A DNA stretch of 64,000 bases. Origin: Gonapodya prolifera JEL478 (taxonomy: Eukaryota; Monoblepharomycota; Monoblepharidomycetes; Monoblepharidales; Gonapodyaceae). The DNA is taken from the NCBI GenBank assembly GCA_001574975.1, contig KQ965811.1, positions 27,226-91,225 on the forward strand, written 5' to 3'. This document shows positions 22,600-33,616 of the stretch, piece after piece (position 1 is the stretch's first letter; each line of letters starts with the position of its first letter). The position numbers and the translations under genes are program-made. Below the pieces are notes generated by a model, which was not told the DNA's origin, searched no databases, and was given only the letters and a program-made list of their open reading frames with translations.

Positions 22600-24760
22600 T
22601 GCAGTAAACAAGTCGGCCTGGCATCGGTGGAAGGATGCCGTGTCGGAAGAGCGCAAACGAGACCAATGCCGCATGGAAGGCAAACCAATGAACATCCAGG
22701 GCGTGCGACTATTGAGGAAAGCTACACCACGGGACAAGTGATAAGGTCACTGGCCGCGCAGAGGAAGATAATCGCAAGGTGGGGCTGTATCAGGTCTGCT
22801 CGAGCGAGTTAATGTAGCAACCGGCAAGTGTTTCAAAGTTGTCTTTGGAGGAGGAAGCCTTGGGGTGTTACCGATATGTTGCAAGAAAAGTGCAATCGGT
22901 GACACTCCACAAGGATGTGACAATAGCCACACAACTCAAGTAGCGTCAAAACGACCAATGTCTTGCCAAACAGGTACAAATTTGGGTGCGGCGGAGATGT
23001 CGGCGGGTCTATCGTGATGAATGGATGACGTTGGCAACTTGTTTCCCAAGTGGTGCACACGAGTGCCAAAAAATCTCCTTGTCGGGGTGGTGATCAAGTC
23101 CAGGAGGGACCCACAAGTTTGGACATCAATTGCCCTTATTGAGCCGGTGTTACAATCCACAAGCAACCCACAAATTTGGATGACACTTGATTATTGCTGC
23201 AAAATTGAGGAACATCCCGTGCAAACAAGTAACCTGGTCAAGGGCGCATAGAGTGTTCCCAAACTTCGCTCAATTAACAAGTTCGTCTGGCATCATATAA
23301 AGGATGCCACGAAGGAGGAGCAGAAAGAGGACGACTGCCACTTGCAAGGAGGACCAAGGATCGACAGCTTGTGATGAATTTGTAACCTCACGCCACGGGA
23401 CGAGCGACAAGGTCAGTGGCCGTGCAGAGTGAGATCACAGATCCATCGTGCCATGAGACAGTATCAGTTCTCCCTGAGCGAGTGGCGTGTGAGGTCTCGC
23501 AAAATCATCCAAATAGTACAAAGTCCAAGCTGACGAGAAGAAGTTCAAAGAGGGAGCGAGTAACAACGAACGATACACTGCTCGAGAAGATTTGGGTGAT
23601 CTTGAGCAACAGGAGGGGTGACGAGACTTGCTGCAAAGGGTGAGTACCCCCACATGTTGCACTGGTATTGATGTTTTTGGACGAGACGGAGCTCGGGGAA
23701 AGATTGGTTCCAGGACTCGTCAGAGTACATAAGCAAATCTGATGCCAATATCATGATATCGAAAACTCAGCGAGAAAGTGTGGTGACAATTACCGCTGAG
23801 TTTTAAGAAATCATGAGAATGGGGGTGAACAAGCGTTTATGGGGGTACGATGAGGTGTCCTGAGACGTGAGTGCGCTCCAGTCAGCAGAAAGGTCCAAGG
23901 CTCGACAAAAGCAAAATACAGTAGTTTGGGTTGGTGACTCAATTCATAACACTCATCGGGTGACGTGACAATGTCACAGACGCGAGCAGTGATAGAAATG
24001 AGTCGGCCACCCTAGAGAGTCTTGTCCAAGAATTCTGACGGGCCTAATCAGACATCCAAGGTCACGTTCCTGTCGGTTCTGACTTGCAAAGACCAATGAC
24101 CGTGAACCACTGCGAGTGCTTGGCAAGAAGGGACTGGTGCAAGTATAAGCAGTCTAAGGAGGACTGACGATCCGGGATTTGGAAGGGTTTGCACAGATCA
24201 CACGCCACTGGACATGTGACGCAGTGATGTCACCGGCCGGGCAGAGTGTGATGCACGCGTATCCTTCACGGGTGGACACCATCGGATGTCCAGTGACAAG
24301 CGAAGGTACTGGACCAAAAACGCGTCAATACTGCCATGAAACTGCGTACTTGCATACATCGCACTGAACAAGGTCTTGTCTCCTCAGTCGTGCTCTGAGT
24401 CCCGGTCCCGGACCCAAATTCTATCAGCAAAGGCGAACAAAGGTTTCGTCGTGCATGGCAACGTGGTCAAGTTCTAGTCTGCTTTGTAAAAACGACCGCA
24501 ACTTGATCACGTGGCCCGAGGTTGTGGGGAGGATCGATTCAGCTGGACCCATTTTACAAAGCTTATCGTGTAATCATGGATCGTGGTCGAGGAGGGCTGG
24601 GACGAGTTCAAAGAGTGCCGACTTCCGATTGCAAAAAGGCGGTCGGACAAAATGACACCTGGGCATTAAGGGGAACCTGGGAACTCAGCGCCACGGAGTA
24701 GGCGACGAAGTCACGTCACCGGCCTGGTAGCGTGAAGCTCCCAGGTATCCATCTATGGCG
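22600..24760. repeat. Field of strongly diverged interspersed or tandem repeats
   Basis: At least four copies of a block can be matched by eye around a core like CCACGGGACRAGNGACAAGGTCA followed by TGGCCGNGCAGAG. They lie near 22724-22764, 23390-23432, 24200-24246 and 24690-24736. In the first two, the preceding AACAAGT-GGCATC-AAGGATGCC segment also matches (22607-22650 and 23278-23320). No open frame with family similarity lies in the 2.9 kb between 22560 and 25474. Confidence 0.55.
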
Positions 24761-25474
24761 GGAACCGTGTCAAATTCCCGTTGGTGACTGGCATATGCAC
24801 AGCATTCTTCCGGGGTGCGTCCATAGGTCGACCACTTTGAGAGGTGAACTCATATCAAGCCGGCGTGCGTGAAGAGAGGGTTTGAATACATATCATCAAA
24901 AGATGATGTCCAAGAAAAGGGAAGGAATCATAATGTGTTCGTGTCCCCCGTTGAGCATATGAGGTGATGATACTTCATCATTTCGAGTCGTGTCGCAGTT
25001 CAGGAGATGTCTCGCGCGTCGTTTTCGCGAACCGAAAGAGGGTGTGACGCGGTGGAATCCAGACATGATGCGCAGAAAGAGAGAGGCAGAGAAACAGAGA
25101 GACGAAGGCAGATAGAGAGGTGGAGAAGAGCCGGGAGTTGTAGAATGGAGCGACAGAAAACAGACAAAAACGGGATGTGGCGTCGGATCGGGGGGTGCTG
25201 ATCGACGGGTGACCGGATTGGGAAAACAGCGACGAGTCGAGTGTAAAGCAGTCGAGTTGTCGCAGAGCGCAGAGAATAGCAAAGAGCAAGAAGAAGAGAA
25301 GTGTCAAGTCACTCTTTTCCTTTTTCAGCCGCAAAAGCGACCACCACCCTGCGACTGCGCCACCAGACCAATCCAATTGCGCGGCGACGACGGACGCAGA
25401 CGACGGCGACTGCGAGGAGACAGAGAGCGAAAGAATCGAGAGACTGGACCGGAAAGAGCGAGACGATTCGAACG

Positions 25475-27608
25475 ATGGGCGGACTCGGACTCTTGCGCGG
25501 AGTGCTGGCGACGTCGCTGGNCGCGGGACTCGCACTGTCGTTGCTTGGCAGCGCATCGGCGCAGACGCAGGTGGACGACTGCAAGGTGTTCGAAACACTC
25601 TACGCACAATCGAACCGAACCATTCCCTGGACGGCGGGTCAGTGCTGCTCCTTCACCCAGAACTGGCCCGCGTCCCCGTCCTTCAACTGCAAGGGCGGGC
25701 GAGTCACAGAGGCACACCTGTGCTGCCAGCAACTGTCGGGGACCATTCCGGCGCTGGCGGGCCTGACGCAGCTGCTGGTGCTGGACCTCTACAACAACAA
25801 GCTGACCGGGCAGATCCCATCCATGGCCGCGCTCACGCAGCTCGTCGTCCTGGACTTGCCCCAGAACGCACTCACGGGAAACATCGACGGGCTCCTCCCG
25901 AACTCGATCCAGGACTGCTACCTCACGTACAACAACTCTAACCCCGGGCTCTTCTCGTGCAACGGAAACTTCCCCGGTGCTTGCCTCGTCACGCACTTCG
26001 GGCTTAACCAGTCCGTCACGGCCGGGCCTGGCTGTTCCTTCACACCGCCAGCCCTCCCTCCCACCGCTGCACTACAAGCCGCCGGAGGCACCACCGACGG
26101 CACCGCCAACGCACCCGCATCCTCGGGCGGCGGACCCAACATCGGCGCCATTGTCGGCGGTCTTCTCGCCGCGGTGGTGATCGTTGGCGCGGCGGCATTC
26201 TTTGTCGTCAGGCAGAGGAGGGGCGGGTCCATGCGAGTGACCAGGTTCAGCAAGCGGAGTTCGGAGAATGTGGGAGAGTTTGGTGGAAAGTACGGCGGGC
26301 CAGATATGTCGACGCCGTGGAGAGGTGAGCCTCGGATTTTGGTGGTTTGGGCGGGGGGTGGGGGCGGAGACACCACCGGGTGGGGGGACGTGCGACGAAG
26401 GCAGAAGGCACAATATGCACCTGGAGGCGGAAGAAGGTCGAGCGACGGAATAGAACCGTGTTTGACGTATCCAGGGGCGACCACCGTACGCAGATTGGTC
26501 TGGGACAGAGAGTGTCGTTTTCTTGCTTGGTTCTTGTACTGGTTCTGTTCGATTGACTTATTTATCGCCTCACCCACGTCCAGGCCTCTCCCCCCCACCC
26601 TCCCCCGACCGCGCCAACCGCAACCTGGCCCCCTCCGCATCCATGAAACTCGGCATCTCGTGGCTGCGCATGCCCAACATGGGCCGGACCCAATCCACAA
26701 AAGGCCTGACCTCCAACGCTGCCCCACACGCCACCGGCAACGGCGCCTACACCCTCCCGCGCCCAACAACCCCGCCCTCAGCACCCGACACGACGTACGC
26801 CAGGGGGGCCGGCGGACCAATGGACCTGTCCACGATCCTCGACACGGACTTTTGGAGCGACAAGGAGCGTGCGACAAGGGAGGGCGACAAGGCCGACGAA
26901 GAGTGGCGGTCTGACGCGATTGCGGCGCTGGACTACGCCGGTGACGCGCCAGCGGTCAGGGCAGGGTGGGGCGTGAGCAGCACGGCGCAGGCGTATGCGA
27001 GGGGGAATGCGGCTGTGCGCGGGACCACGACCGTGTTGGGAGCTGGAGGAGTAGGGTTGGCCGGCGCGGTTGCGAAACAGCAGCAGCAGGAGCAGGTGTG
27101 GGATAACCCGTTCACGGATGTGTACCAGTCCTCGTCCTCGATGGCCACGCCTACGCGCGGGCGGACGGATGATGTTGGTGATGAGAGGGTCGGAAGGCAA
27201 CGGAGCCGGTCGCGCAAGGGCGACGATCCCAAGGATATGACGGGTAAAGGGAGACGCAAGTCTGTCGACGCTGGTGGGAGCAGGGCGCGGTCAAAGAGCC
27301 CGGGCGCTGTGGGGCGGAAGGAGAGCAAGAGGGATAAGGGCACCCCGGAGCGTCGTAAGAGTAAGAGCGGCGGCGGGGAGGGCATGGCGGGGATGATCTC
27401 CACCGACGACGGTGGGTCCTCCCCCGCTCTGGGCGCGAGGGGAGGCAGCAAGAAGAAGCGGGCGGCGTCGACGGACCGGAAGCATAAGAGGAGTGGAAGC
27501 ACGGCGGGCGACGGAACGTTGGACAGGACCAAGAGTGGGAGTGGCAAGAGGAGTAAGAGTCCGGGGAGGGTGCAGGAGAGTTGGGAGGTTGCGGATGGGT
27601 ATTATTAA
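25475..27608 (+). CDS. LRR-transmembrane receptor-like protein, 2 exons, 624 aa
   Basis: Exons 25475-26324 and 26584-27608 join in phase across a 259-nt intron. The signal peptide (LALSLLGSASAQT) is followed by the same cap as the 15.5 kb gene (DDCKVFETLYAQ...IPWTAGQCC). Three or four LRRs follow (LSGTIPALAGLTQLLVLDLY, NNKLTGQIPSMAALTQLVVL, NALTGNIDGLLPNSIQDCY), then a C-cap, a glycine/serine stalk, a membrane helix (IGAIVGGLLAAVVIVGAAAF) and a cytoplasmic tail. The tail ends in Lys/Arg/Ser-rich repeats (RRKSVDAGGSRARSKSPG). There is no kinase. The start at 25475 was chosen because it opens the signal peptide; the frame is open further upstream. One ambiguous base lies at 25521. It is paralogous to the genes at 15520 and 32279. 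Confidence 0.8.
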
Positions 27609-28429
27609 GGCGCTATGGTGCGGGAGGGAAGGGGTGGTGGTATGGGGATGGAGGAAGGAAAGAGTGTGGGACCGTACGCAGGAGCGCTGGGTCGTGACGA
27701 GCGGGCGGTGTTGGGACGGAGTTCGTGGTTGATGGCGCGGCATGCGGTGTGCGGGAGAGGCGTATGGACTGGCGTGGATCGTCAGTTCAGAACCTGCTCT
27801 TTATTTTCCCCGGAGGGAAGAGGACTCCTGTGGTGTTTGTAAGTTAGATGCGACGAGGGTACTTTAGTGCTTTTCTTTATTGGAGAGTGGTGTTTGTATG
27901 AGGCTCTTAGAATTATGTTAACGCAATTCCTTTATATGGCAGTCGTGTGCGTTTGTGTTGATATTCGTAGTGATTGTAGTTCGGACTCTGCAGGCCTCAA
28001 GTTCCAACGTCGCCAGACACCTCATTACGGGTAAAGCGATATGCTGATGCATTAATGGCACGGGGGTCTGTGCATTCTTCTTACCAAGCATGAAGTTCTG
28101 GGCCTGGCAAGTGCCAAGGCCCTCTGCCGAGCATCTCGGCTTCATCCGATCTCAAACTCTTCCTCCGAGCTCCGACCACATTCGACAAGTTGTTGTGCGT
28201 GTATGATCATGCGAGTGCGAAAGCAATTCATTTGCACCAGCACAGATCAACCCTCCTTTCGTGGGCCGTGCGTTGACGCAATGTTTGGTGTCATCCACGC
28301 CGGCTACAGTAAGGAATCGCCGGCCGTCGCCCGTTGGTGGACCATCGCGACTTCGAGTCTTGCGAGCCGATCCTCGAAGCCCTGCGGACGAAATAATCGG
28401 GTTCAAGAAAGAAGCTCTCCTGCGACTGA
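27609..28429. other. Intergenic stretch, no gene supported
   Basis: Purine-rich sequence continues for about 200 nt past the LRR gene stop (probable 3' UTR), then AT-richer sequence. No splice chain or protein similarity was seen before the F-box/cysteine-rich fragment at 28430. Confidence 0.4.
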
Positions 28430-28600
28430 CTCACTTTGTCATCACCATGTTTCCAAATATATTGGAAATCAGCCCTTCAGTGTGCTACCACTGCGGTGAA
28501 ATAGAGGATCCCAATTACAGGATATACATTACGTCATATGACTGTTGTGATTCCTGGCTCTATCCCCTTCGCACATTATGGTGCACGGAAGCGACTTGAT
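28430..28600 (+). pseudogene. Fragment of the F-box/cysteine-rich family
   Basis: The frame reading FVITMFPNILEISPSVCYHC then GEIEDPNYRIYITSYDCCDS aligns with AFDVFPNLMKVIPTICCQC...NPLNTQYDWVKKS of the 51.7-53.3 kb copy. No F-box or downstream zinc-cluster region is attached, so this is a relic. Confidence 0.5.
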
Positions 28601-28734
28601 AAGGCGACTCCTCGCTGTGGTGATCGTGACTTAAAGTAATATGAAGTTCAGTTTGCATATACTGTCTCAAAGCTTCTCCGCGAGTTTACAGTCACTGCCA
28701 CAGTAAAAGCAACGCGGTTCTATCTACGTAATTC

Positions 28735-29731
28735 CTATGGTTGCCTGGGAAGAAGTGGCTGTTGACCCTTTGAACATGTTGGTAAAACTATCGCGATCCA
28801 AGTTCTGACATGGAGGACAATCATGCACTGATATGACGCACGATCGAAGTCCCATAGTGGTTGGTCCACCACAGTAGCACATGAGTATTCTATGCTCTCT
28901 GCAAAAGGACCCATCGCCACTTGCGACATCGGAATCCAGGAAAGTACTTTGGAGTTACTCTGCACTCGCCACACTCATCTCTCTTTGCGCATCCTGAAAA
29001 GTGGCAGCGTTCCCATGTTGAAAAGCAATTTCGACACTGGTGTTGGCCAGCCCTCAAACATCCAGGGCATGACTCCGGAAAAACCTAGTGGGGTCTGAAA
29101 CCGCCCCTCCGACATTTCGGTCTCCATGATAGCACACGGGCTGCATACTAATGGGAAAACGTGTACGAGTTTTGGAAACAAATCCTACGCTGCTTTAGAG
29201 AAGCTCCGGAGCTCGTGATCGAAAATTGCGGTGAAAGCTGGGCGCTGGAAGCTTTTGGTGTCTCGTGTTTACTCGTAAAATTCTCAGCTGATATTCTCCA
29301 CGTTGGAGTGGTGAACGTTTATTCGTTCGAAATGTTTGAGAGGCCAGCAGGTCCGCCAACCCAACGTCGGAGCACCTAGCAAAGGACAGATGAACCAAGC
29401 CTCGCCGCTGAAGAAGTCTTACGACGGTCTATTTTGTCACTGATGTGCCATCCAGGATAACCTTCCGGAAGTTCCCCATGACCTGTGTCCGGGATATTCT
29501 ATCCGTGGATGATAAGTCCCAGCTCGCGATGACGCCTACGCATCGCTCAAATTGTCCATCTCCAACACCTATTCCGCATTTTGAAAAGTCGACGTGCTGT
29601 CAGAGAACCAGGATGCGAAGGATGGACCGCATGGATCGTCATGTCGTTGCGAGGCGAATCCGGGACCGAACGGGGAGGTAGGAGGAGATTGCGAGGGAGG
29701 TTTCACGAGGGAGAGCCAGGAGGGATGCCAT
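28735..29731 (-). pseudogene. Decayed F-box/cysteine-rich gene copy
   Basis: It begins MASLLALPRETSLAISSYLP then VRSRIRLATT, the F-box-like start seen in the family. It then continues in broken frames: QHVDFSKCGIGVGDGQFERC, NFRKVILDGTSVTK followed by a stop, and TVVRLLQRRGLVHLSFARCS. The cysteine-rich part survives as FPKLVHVFPLVCSPC and HQCRNCFSTWERCHFSGC-KRDECGEC (28950-29050), ending in CYCGGPTTMGLRSC-type sequence. Several stops and shifts are present. Confidence 0.65.
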
Positions 29732-29845
29732 CGAGTCGGAGGAGATGGGGAATCGGTTCGAGGATCGGCTTGCAAAATCTGCAGCCGCGGAAATTCCGCT
29801 ATCTAGCGAAGGTAATCGCTCACTTCCTCTCGCCCATACAGAGCG

Positions 29846-30118
29846 CAGGGAGAGAATATCGGCCAAGGAACCCAACGGTACGTTTCGACATCCGTTGAAC
29901 GCCAAGTAGACCATTTCAGGTTCCTGGAGAAGTCTAATAATCGTCCAAGCAGTCACGGCCGTGTTGCTCAGCGTGACTTTTCTGAAATTGGCGATCACCA
30001 GGGCCCTCGATGCTCCATCCGTCCATCCACCGTGAACCCATTGCGCGATGAGGCTGACACATCCATCGTATTCTCCGTCTCCCATCCTCACGCCGTACTC
30101 CGAAAAGCTCACCGACAT
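29846..30118 (-). pseudogene. Partial copy of the F-box/cysteine-rich family (middle segment only)
   Basis: An open segment SVSFSEYGVRMGDGEYDGC, ANFRKVTLSNTAVTAWTIIR and MVYLAFNGCRNVPLGSLADI matches residues about 45-130 of the family (VDFSEYGP..., ANFRKIMLDETGITTKTLIR...). It lacks the F-box at its own 5' end and runs head-to-tail into the copy starting at 29731, so it looks like a truncated tandem duplicate. Confidence 0.55.
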
Positions 30119-30421
30119 CTGAGCGGGGTCGAATGTGGGTTCCTTTCGTTGAGTCGAGGAGCTGAAGAATAAGCAAGAGTTTTCTGGTACGTAAGTATTA
30201 CACATTTCTTCTTGATTTGCTGAATGGGCAGCATCACCTGCAAATGTCTACCAAGAGTTTGATTCCTGATAACAAAGATGTAGTATACTATGAAATGCGG
30301 CTACCACTCTGCTGCTGCTCCGTGTAATTACAGCACACTCTCCCTTCCTCTGTCGCTCCAACAAAAACCACCACCGACAACATGCTGCTCCCAACGACCT
30401 CACCCGCACCACCACACAACA

Positions 30422-32279
30422 TCACGCGCCTCCCCACGACGACCCCTGGTTATCCTGGTACTGCTGCGGTGGTTGGGGCAACGGCGGCCGGGGCAAGGAC
30501 GACATGTTGTTCCGCCGCGGTGGAGGTGAGGGCATGGACACCATATCGTCCGCCGGAGGCATCTGCGATCGTCGGCGCTCGTTCCCCCCGGCAGCGAAAG
30601 ACCGAGGCCGGTCCGGGTTCATCCCAGCCGGGGCCGAGGGCGGGCGACGCGGGGAGTCGCCGTAGTCGTCCCCTCCGCCGCCGTTGTGTTGTGCGAACGA
30701 CGTCGCGGGGCGTTGCTGTGGGGGGCTCGTCCGGGGCGGACCTGCGACGTCTCCTCCTCCGCCGTACGCACCGGCCACGGAACGGGGCCGGTCCTGGGCG
30801 CGCATATCCGGAGATCTGGACGGCTGGGTTGTTTGCCCACCTGTCTGCTGGTAGTACGCTGCGGCCGTGGCGGGGCGCTGTTGCGGTGGGGGGGATTGCT
30901 GCGGGTTGGCGTTGTAGGCGCCGTGGGAGGTTGCAGGGCGTGGGCCGAGCGGGCTGGACGAGCCGCTGCCGCTGCCGTGGTAGGCCTGCGACGACGCGGG
31001 GCGCTGCTGGTGCATGCTGGGAGCGCCGAACGCTCCTGCTGCGTTTGGAGGCTGCGGGAGGGATTTCTGGCCGGCACCTCCGTAGGCGCCCTGGGCGGCG
31101 GGGACGTCGGGCAGGGGAGGTCGACGCGCTCCGGGGCTTCCCATGGGGGTCTGTGTGGGTGATGTGGCCTTGCTGGGAGCGCGGGAGGACATCTCGTAGT
31201 CTGTGTTAGTTGGGACGGCTTGGTATGGGCTTCCGGTCTTGGGAGAGGTGGGAGAGCGACGTTCCTTCTTGTGAGGTAGGATGTCGGGGGTGTTAGCGCG
31301 TTTCCAGTTATCTGTAATGGGGCGTGAATGCATGCATGAGCGTTTGACACAAACAATTAGGATCAAAATAATGAGGGACACACCTTCCATCCGTTTCCGC
31401 CTCCGCAACATGATGAGAGCTGCAGCCAGCATCACAGCGGCTAGGACTGCAACGATGGCGCCTCCGATGACTCCGGCGAGGGCAACGGGGTCGGTCGCTG
31501 GTGTCGTAGTTTTGACATTGTTCGGGGACCCGGACCCGGTTGTTGCGGAGGTTCCAGCGGCAGTGGTCGTCTGGGCTCCGGCACTCCCAGTCGCAAGAAG
31601 ACTTGAAGATTTAGGACAGGCGGCCTGAACGGCGGGGAGACTGTCCTGGCATGCAACAGGGATGTTGTTTGCGCATGCGGAAATCCCGGGATTGGTGTTG
31701 TTGTAGCTCAACAGACAGGTGGTCAGGGACTGTGGAAGCAAGCCATCGACACTGCCCGTGAGGTTGTTGCCGTGTATGTCCAGCCGAACGAGGTTTGTAA
31801 GCATGGACAAGTCGGGAACGGCTCCTGTCAACANNNNNNNNNNNNNNNNNNNNNNNNNNNNNNNNNNNNNNNNNNNNNNNNNNNNNNNNNNNNNNNNNNN
31901 NNNNNNNNNNNNNNNNNNNNNNNNNNNNNNNNNNNNNNNNNNNNNNNNNNNNNNNNNNNNNNNNNNNNNNNNNNNNNNNNNNNNNNNNNNNNNNNNNNNN
32001 NNNNNNNNNNNNNNNNNNNNNNNNNNNNNNNNNNNNNNNNNNNNNNNNNNNNNNNNNNNNNNNNNNNNNNNNNNNNNNNNNNNNNNNNNNNNNNNNNNNN
32101 NNNNNNNNNNNNNNNNNNNNNNNNNNNNNNNNNNNNNNNNNNNNNNNNNNNNNNNNNNNNNNNNNNNNNNNNNNNNNNNNNNNNNNNNNNNNNNNNNNNN
32201 NNNGAGCAAGGACAGCGACTCCAGCTGCAATCATCGTCCGTCTCCGCGCCATCGCCGGTGTCTTCCGTGCAACCATCAA
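30422..32279 (-). CDS. LRR-transmembrane receptor-like protein, interrupted by a 370-N gap
   Basis: The start at 32279 gives MMVARKTPAMARRRTMIAAG, the beginning of a signal peptide. The N run 31834-32203 then hides the cap and most LRRs. After the gap the order is LTGAVPDLSMLTNLVRLDIH, NNLTGSVDGLLPQSLTTC, a C-cap, a Thr/Ser stalk, a membrane helix (ALAGVIGGAIVAVLAAVMLA) and an RRRKRM stop-transfer. A 72-nt GTGTGT...CAG intron (31383-31312) follows; it is a multiple of three and stop-free. The cytoplasmic tail is Pro/Gln/Ala/Gly-rich (QQRPATS repeated four times in variants), unlike the RS-rich tails of the two paralogues. The frames on either side of the gap differ by one, so the N count is not exact. 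Confidence 0.7.
31834..32203. other. Sequence gap of 370 N inside an LRR gene
   Basis: The run of N falls exactly where the N-cap and first LRRs should lie, as in the 15.5 kb paralogue. The reading frame does not match across it. Confidence 0.95.
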
Positions 32280-32939
32280 ATGTGGCGCCCGCGAGTTCGA
32301 AGCCTTTTTCCGTCCGCCTTGGTCACCAGTGGCGGTGCCTCACCCAACCAAACCTGCCTCGGGCTTTCCGCGGTTGACAACGCTTGCAGATTCTAAAAGT
32401 TGAGTGTCTCAGACTCTTCACCAATAGGATGTGGTCTCTTTTGTCAACTGTGGCTCTTGGGTACTTCCTCACGTCGCCCTTTAGCTTCAATTGCACAGTG
32501 ACGTTGGTATTCCTGAAGATGAGATGAATCAAAGAAAATTATACTGGCGAACTGGATGTGGAAGAACCGTTTACTGAGGGTGTTTTGCACATGGTGGGCA
32601 GCACTACCAAGAGTCTTTGTACCGATCAATTTCGTTACAAAAGGACAAAATGAGTTGAAAACAATTTCTCAAATGGTGGTATCTATCAAAACGTGCAAGT
32701 TTGCGTCAGGGAAACGGGGAAACATGCTAACGTCCTCTGTGCAGGATGCAATCATGAAGGGAAACTGAAAATTTAATGGTCACCACCAACCCCCTTTGGT
32801 CCTATCACCAGCTCACCCGAAGCAATAACTTGTAGCAAGAAATTGTATTCGACTTTCAATGACGCCGTTTCGAGCTGAGGCGCGCTCTGCGGTGACAAAA
32901 GCGTGTACAAAGTCCTTGAGCAGCTGTTTCTCGCAACAT

Positions 32940-33270
32940 GTCACCTTTCCCAACCAGTGAACACACGGTCCCACGCAGTGCAAACTGGTTGAACACGAGG
33001 AGGTCTCCCTTTACACTGTCGCACGTGCGCCATTGGTCCACTGTGTCATCACCACGGGGAACACAACTGCAGGGTTGCTCTTTAGTCTTTCGATACCGCA
33101 TGTGCACTGCTCGGTGTAGTGCCTCCGATGTGTCATGGAATTTCCGGTTCCCAAATGCCCAAATTGCGGGTACTATTGAGTATGCCCCGATTGCGACGAT
33201 GTGGAGGATGATAGTGAGGAGGTGGAGCACATGTGGTCGATGCACTGTGAAGTTGCTTTTTGTTTGGTGG
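32940..33270 (+). pseudogene. Relic of the cysteine-rich module
   Basis: A degenerate segment reads VPKCPNCGYY, a stop, VCPDCDDVEDDSEEVEHMW then HCEVAFC. Its CPxC-(n)-C-x-CD spacing recalls VRCPTCNSGPLCNFHSLEDCC of the complete family member. Only about 40 residues can be matched, so the assignment is tentative. Confidence 0.3.
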
Positions 33271-33616
33271 TAACTCTTCACGGAAGTGCGACGGAATGCT
33301 TAGCGCTTTCTTTCAGTGGTGGGCAGTAGATCGTACCTCGTGAACATTTGACCAAAAATATGGTCTAGACAGGTCAAAGACTGGCGTTACAAACTAACTT
33401 GCAGGAATTTATTGATTGTCTTATGTAGAGTGAAGAACCGTTTGCCAAGTTATAACACGCGACGGCCGATCATGGAGTCATTTCGCCCATTCCGTCATCT
33501 TTCCCCACGTCCTCGACCTCCACCACTTCTCGCGCAAACCCCGATTGTTTCAGTGCAACTGCAATTGAGTCAAGTGTTTGTAAGAGCTTGCTGTTCTTTC
33601 TCACCCATTGCAGATT

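Noticed and set aside
25301-25474. Upstream extension of the second LRR gene (MSSHSFPFSAAK...)
   Set aside because: The extension is basic and would bury the signal peptide. The ATG at 25475 places it at the N-terminus, as in the paralogues.
31834-32203. Long open frames across the 370-N gap on both strands
   Set aside because: They are open only because N codons cannot be stops.
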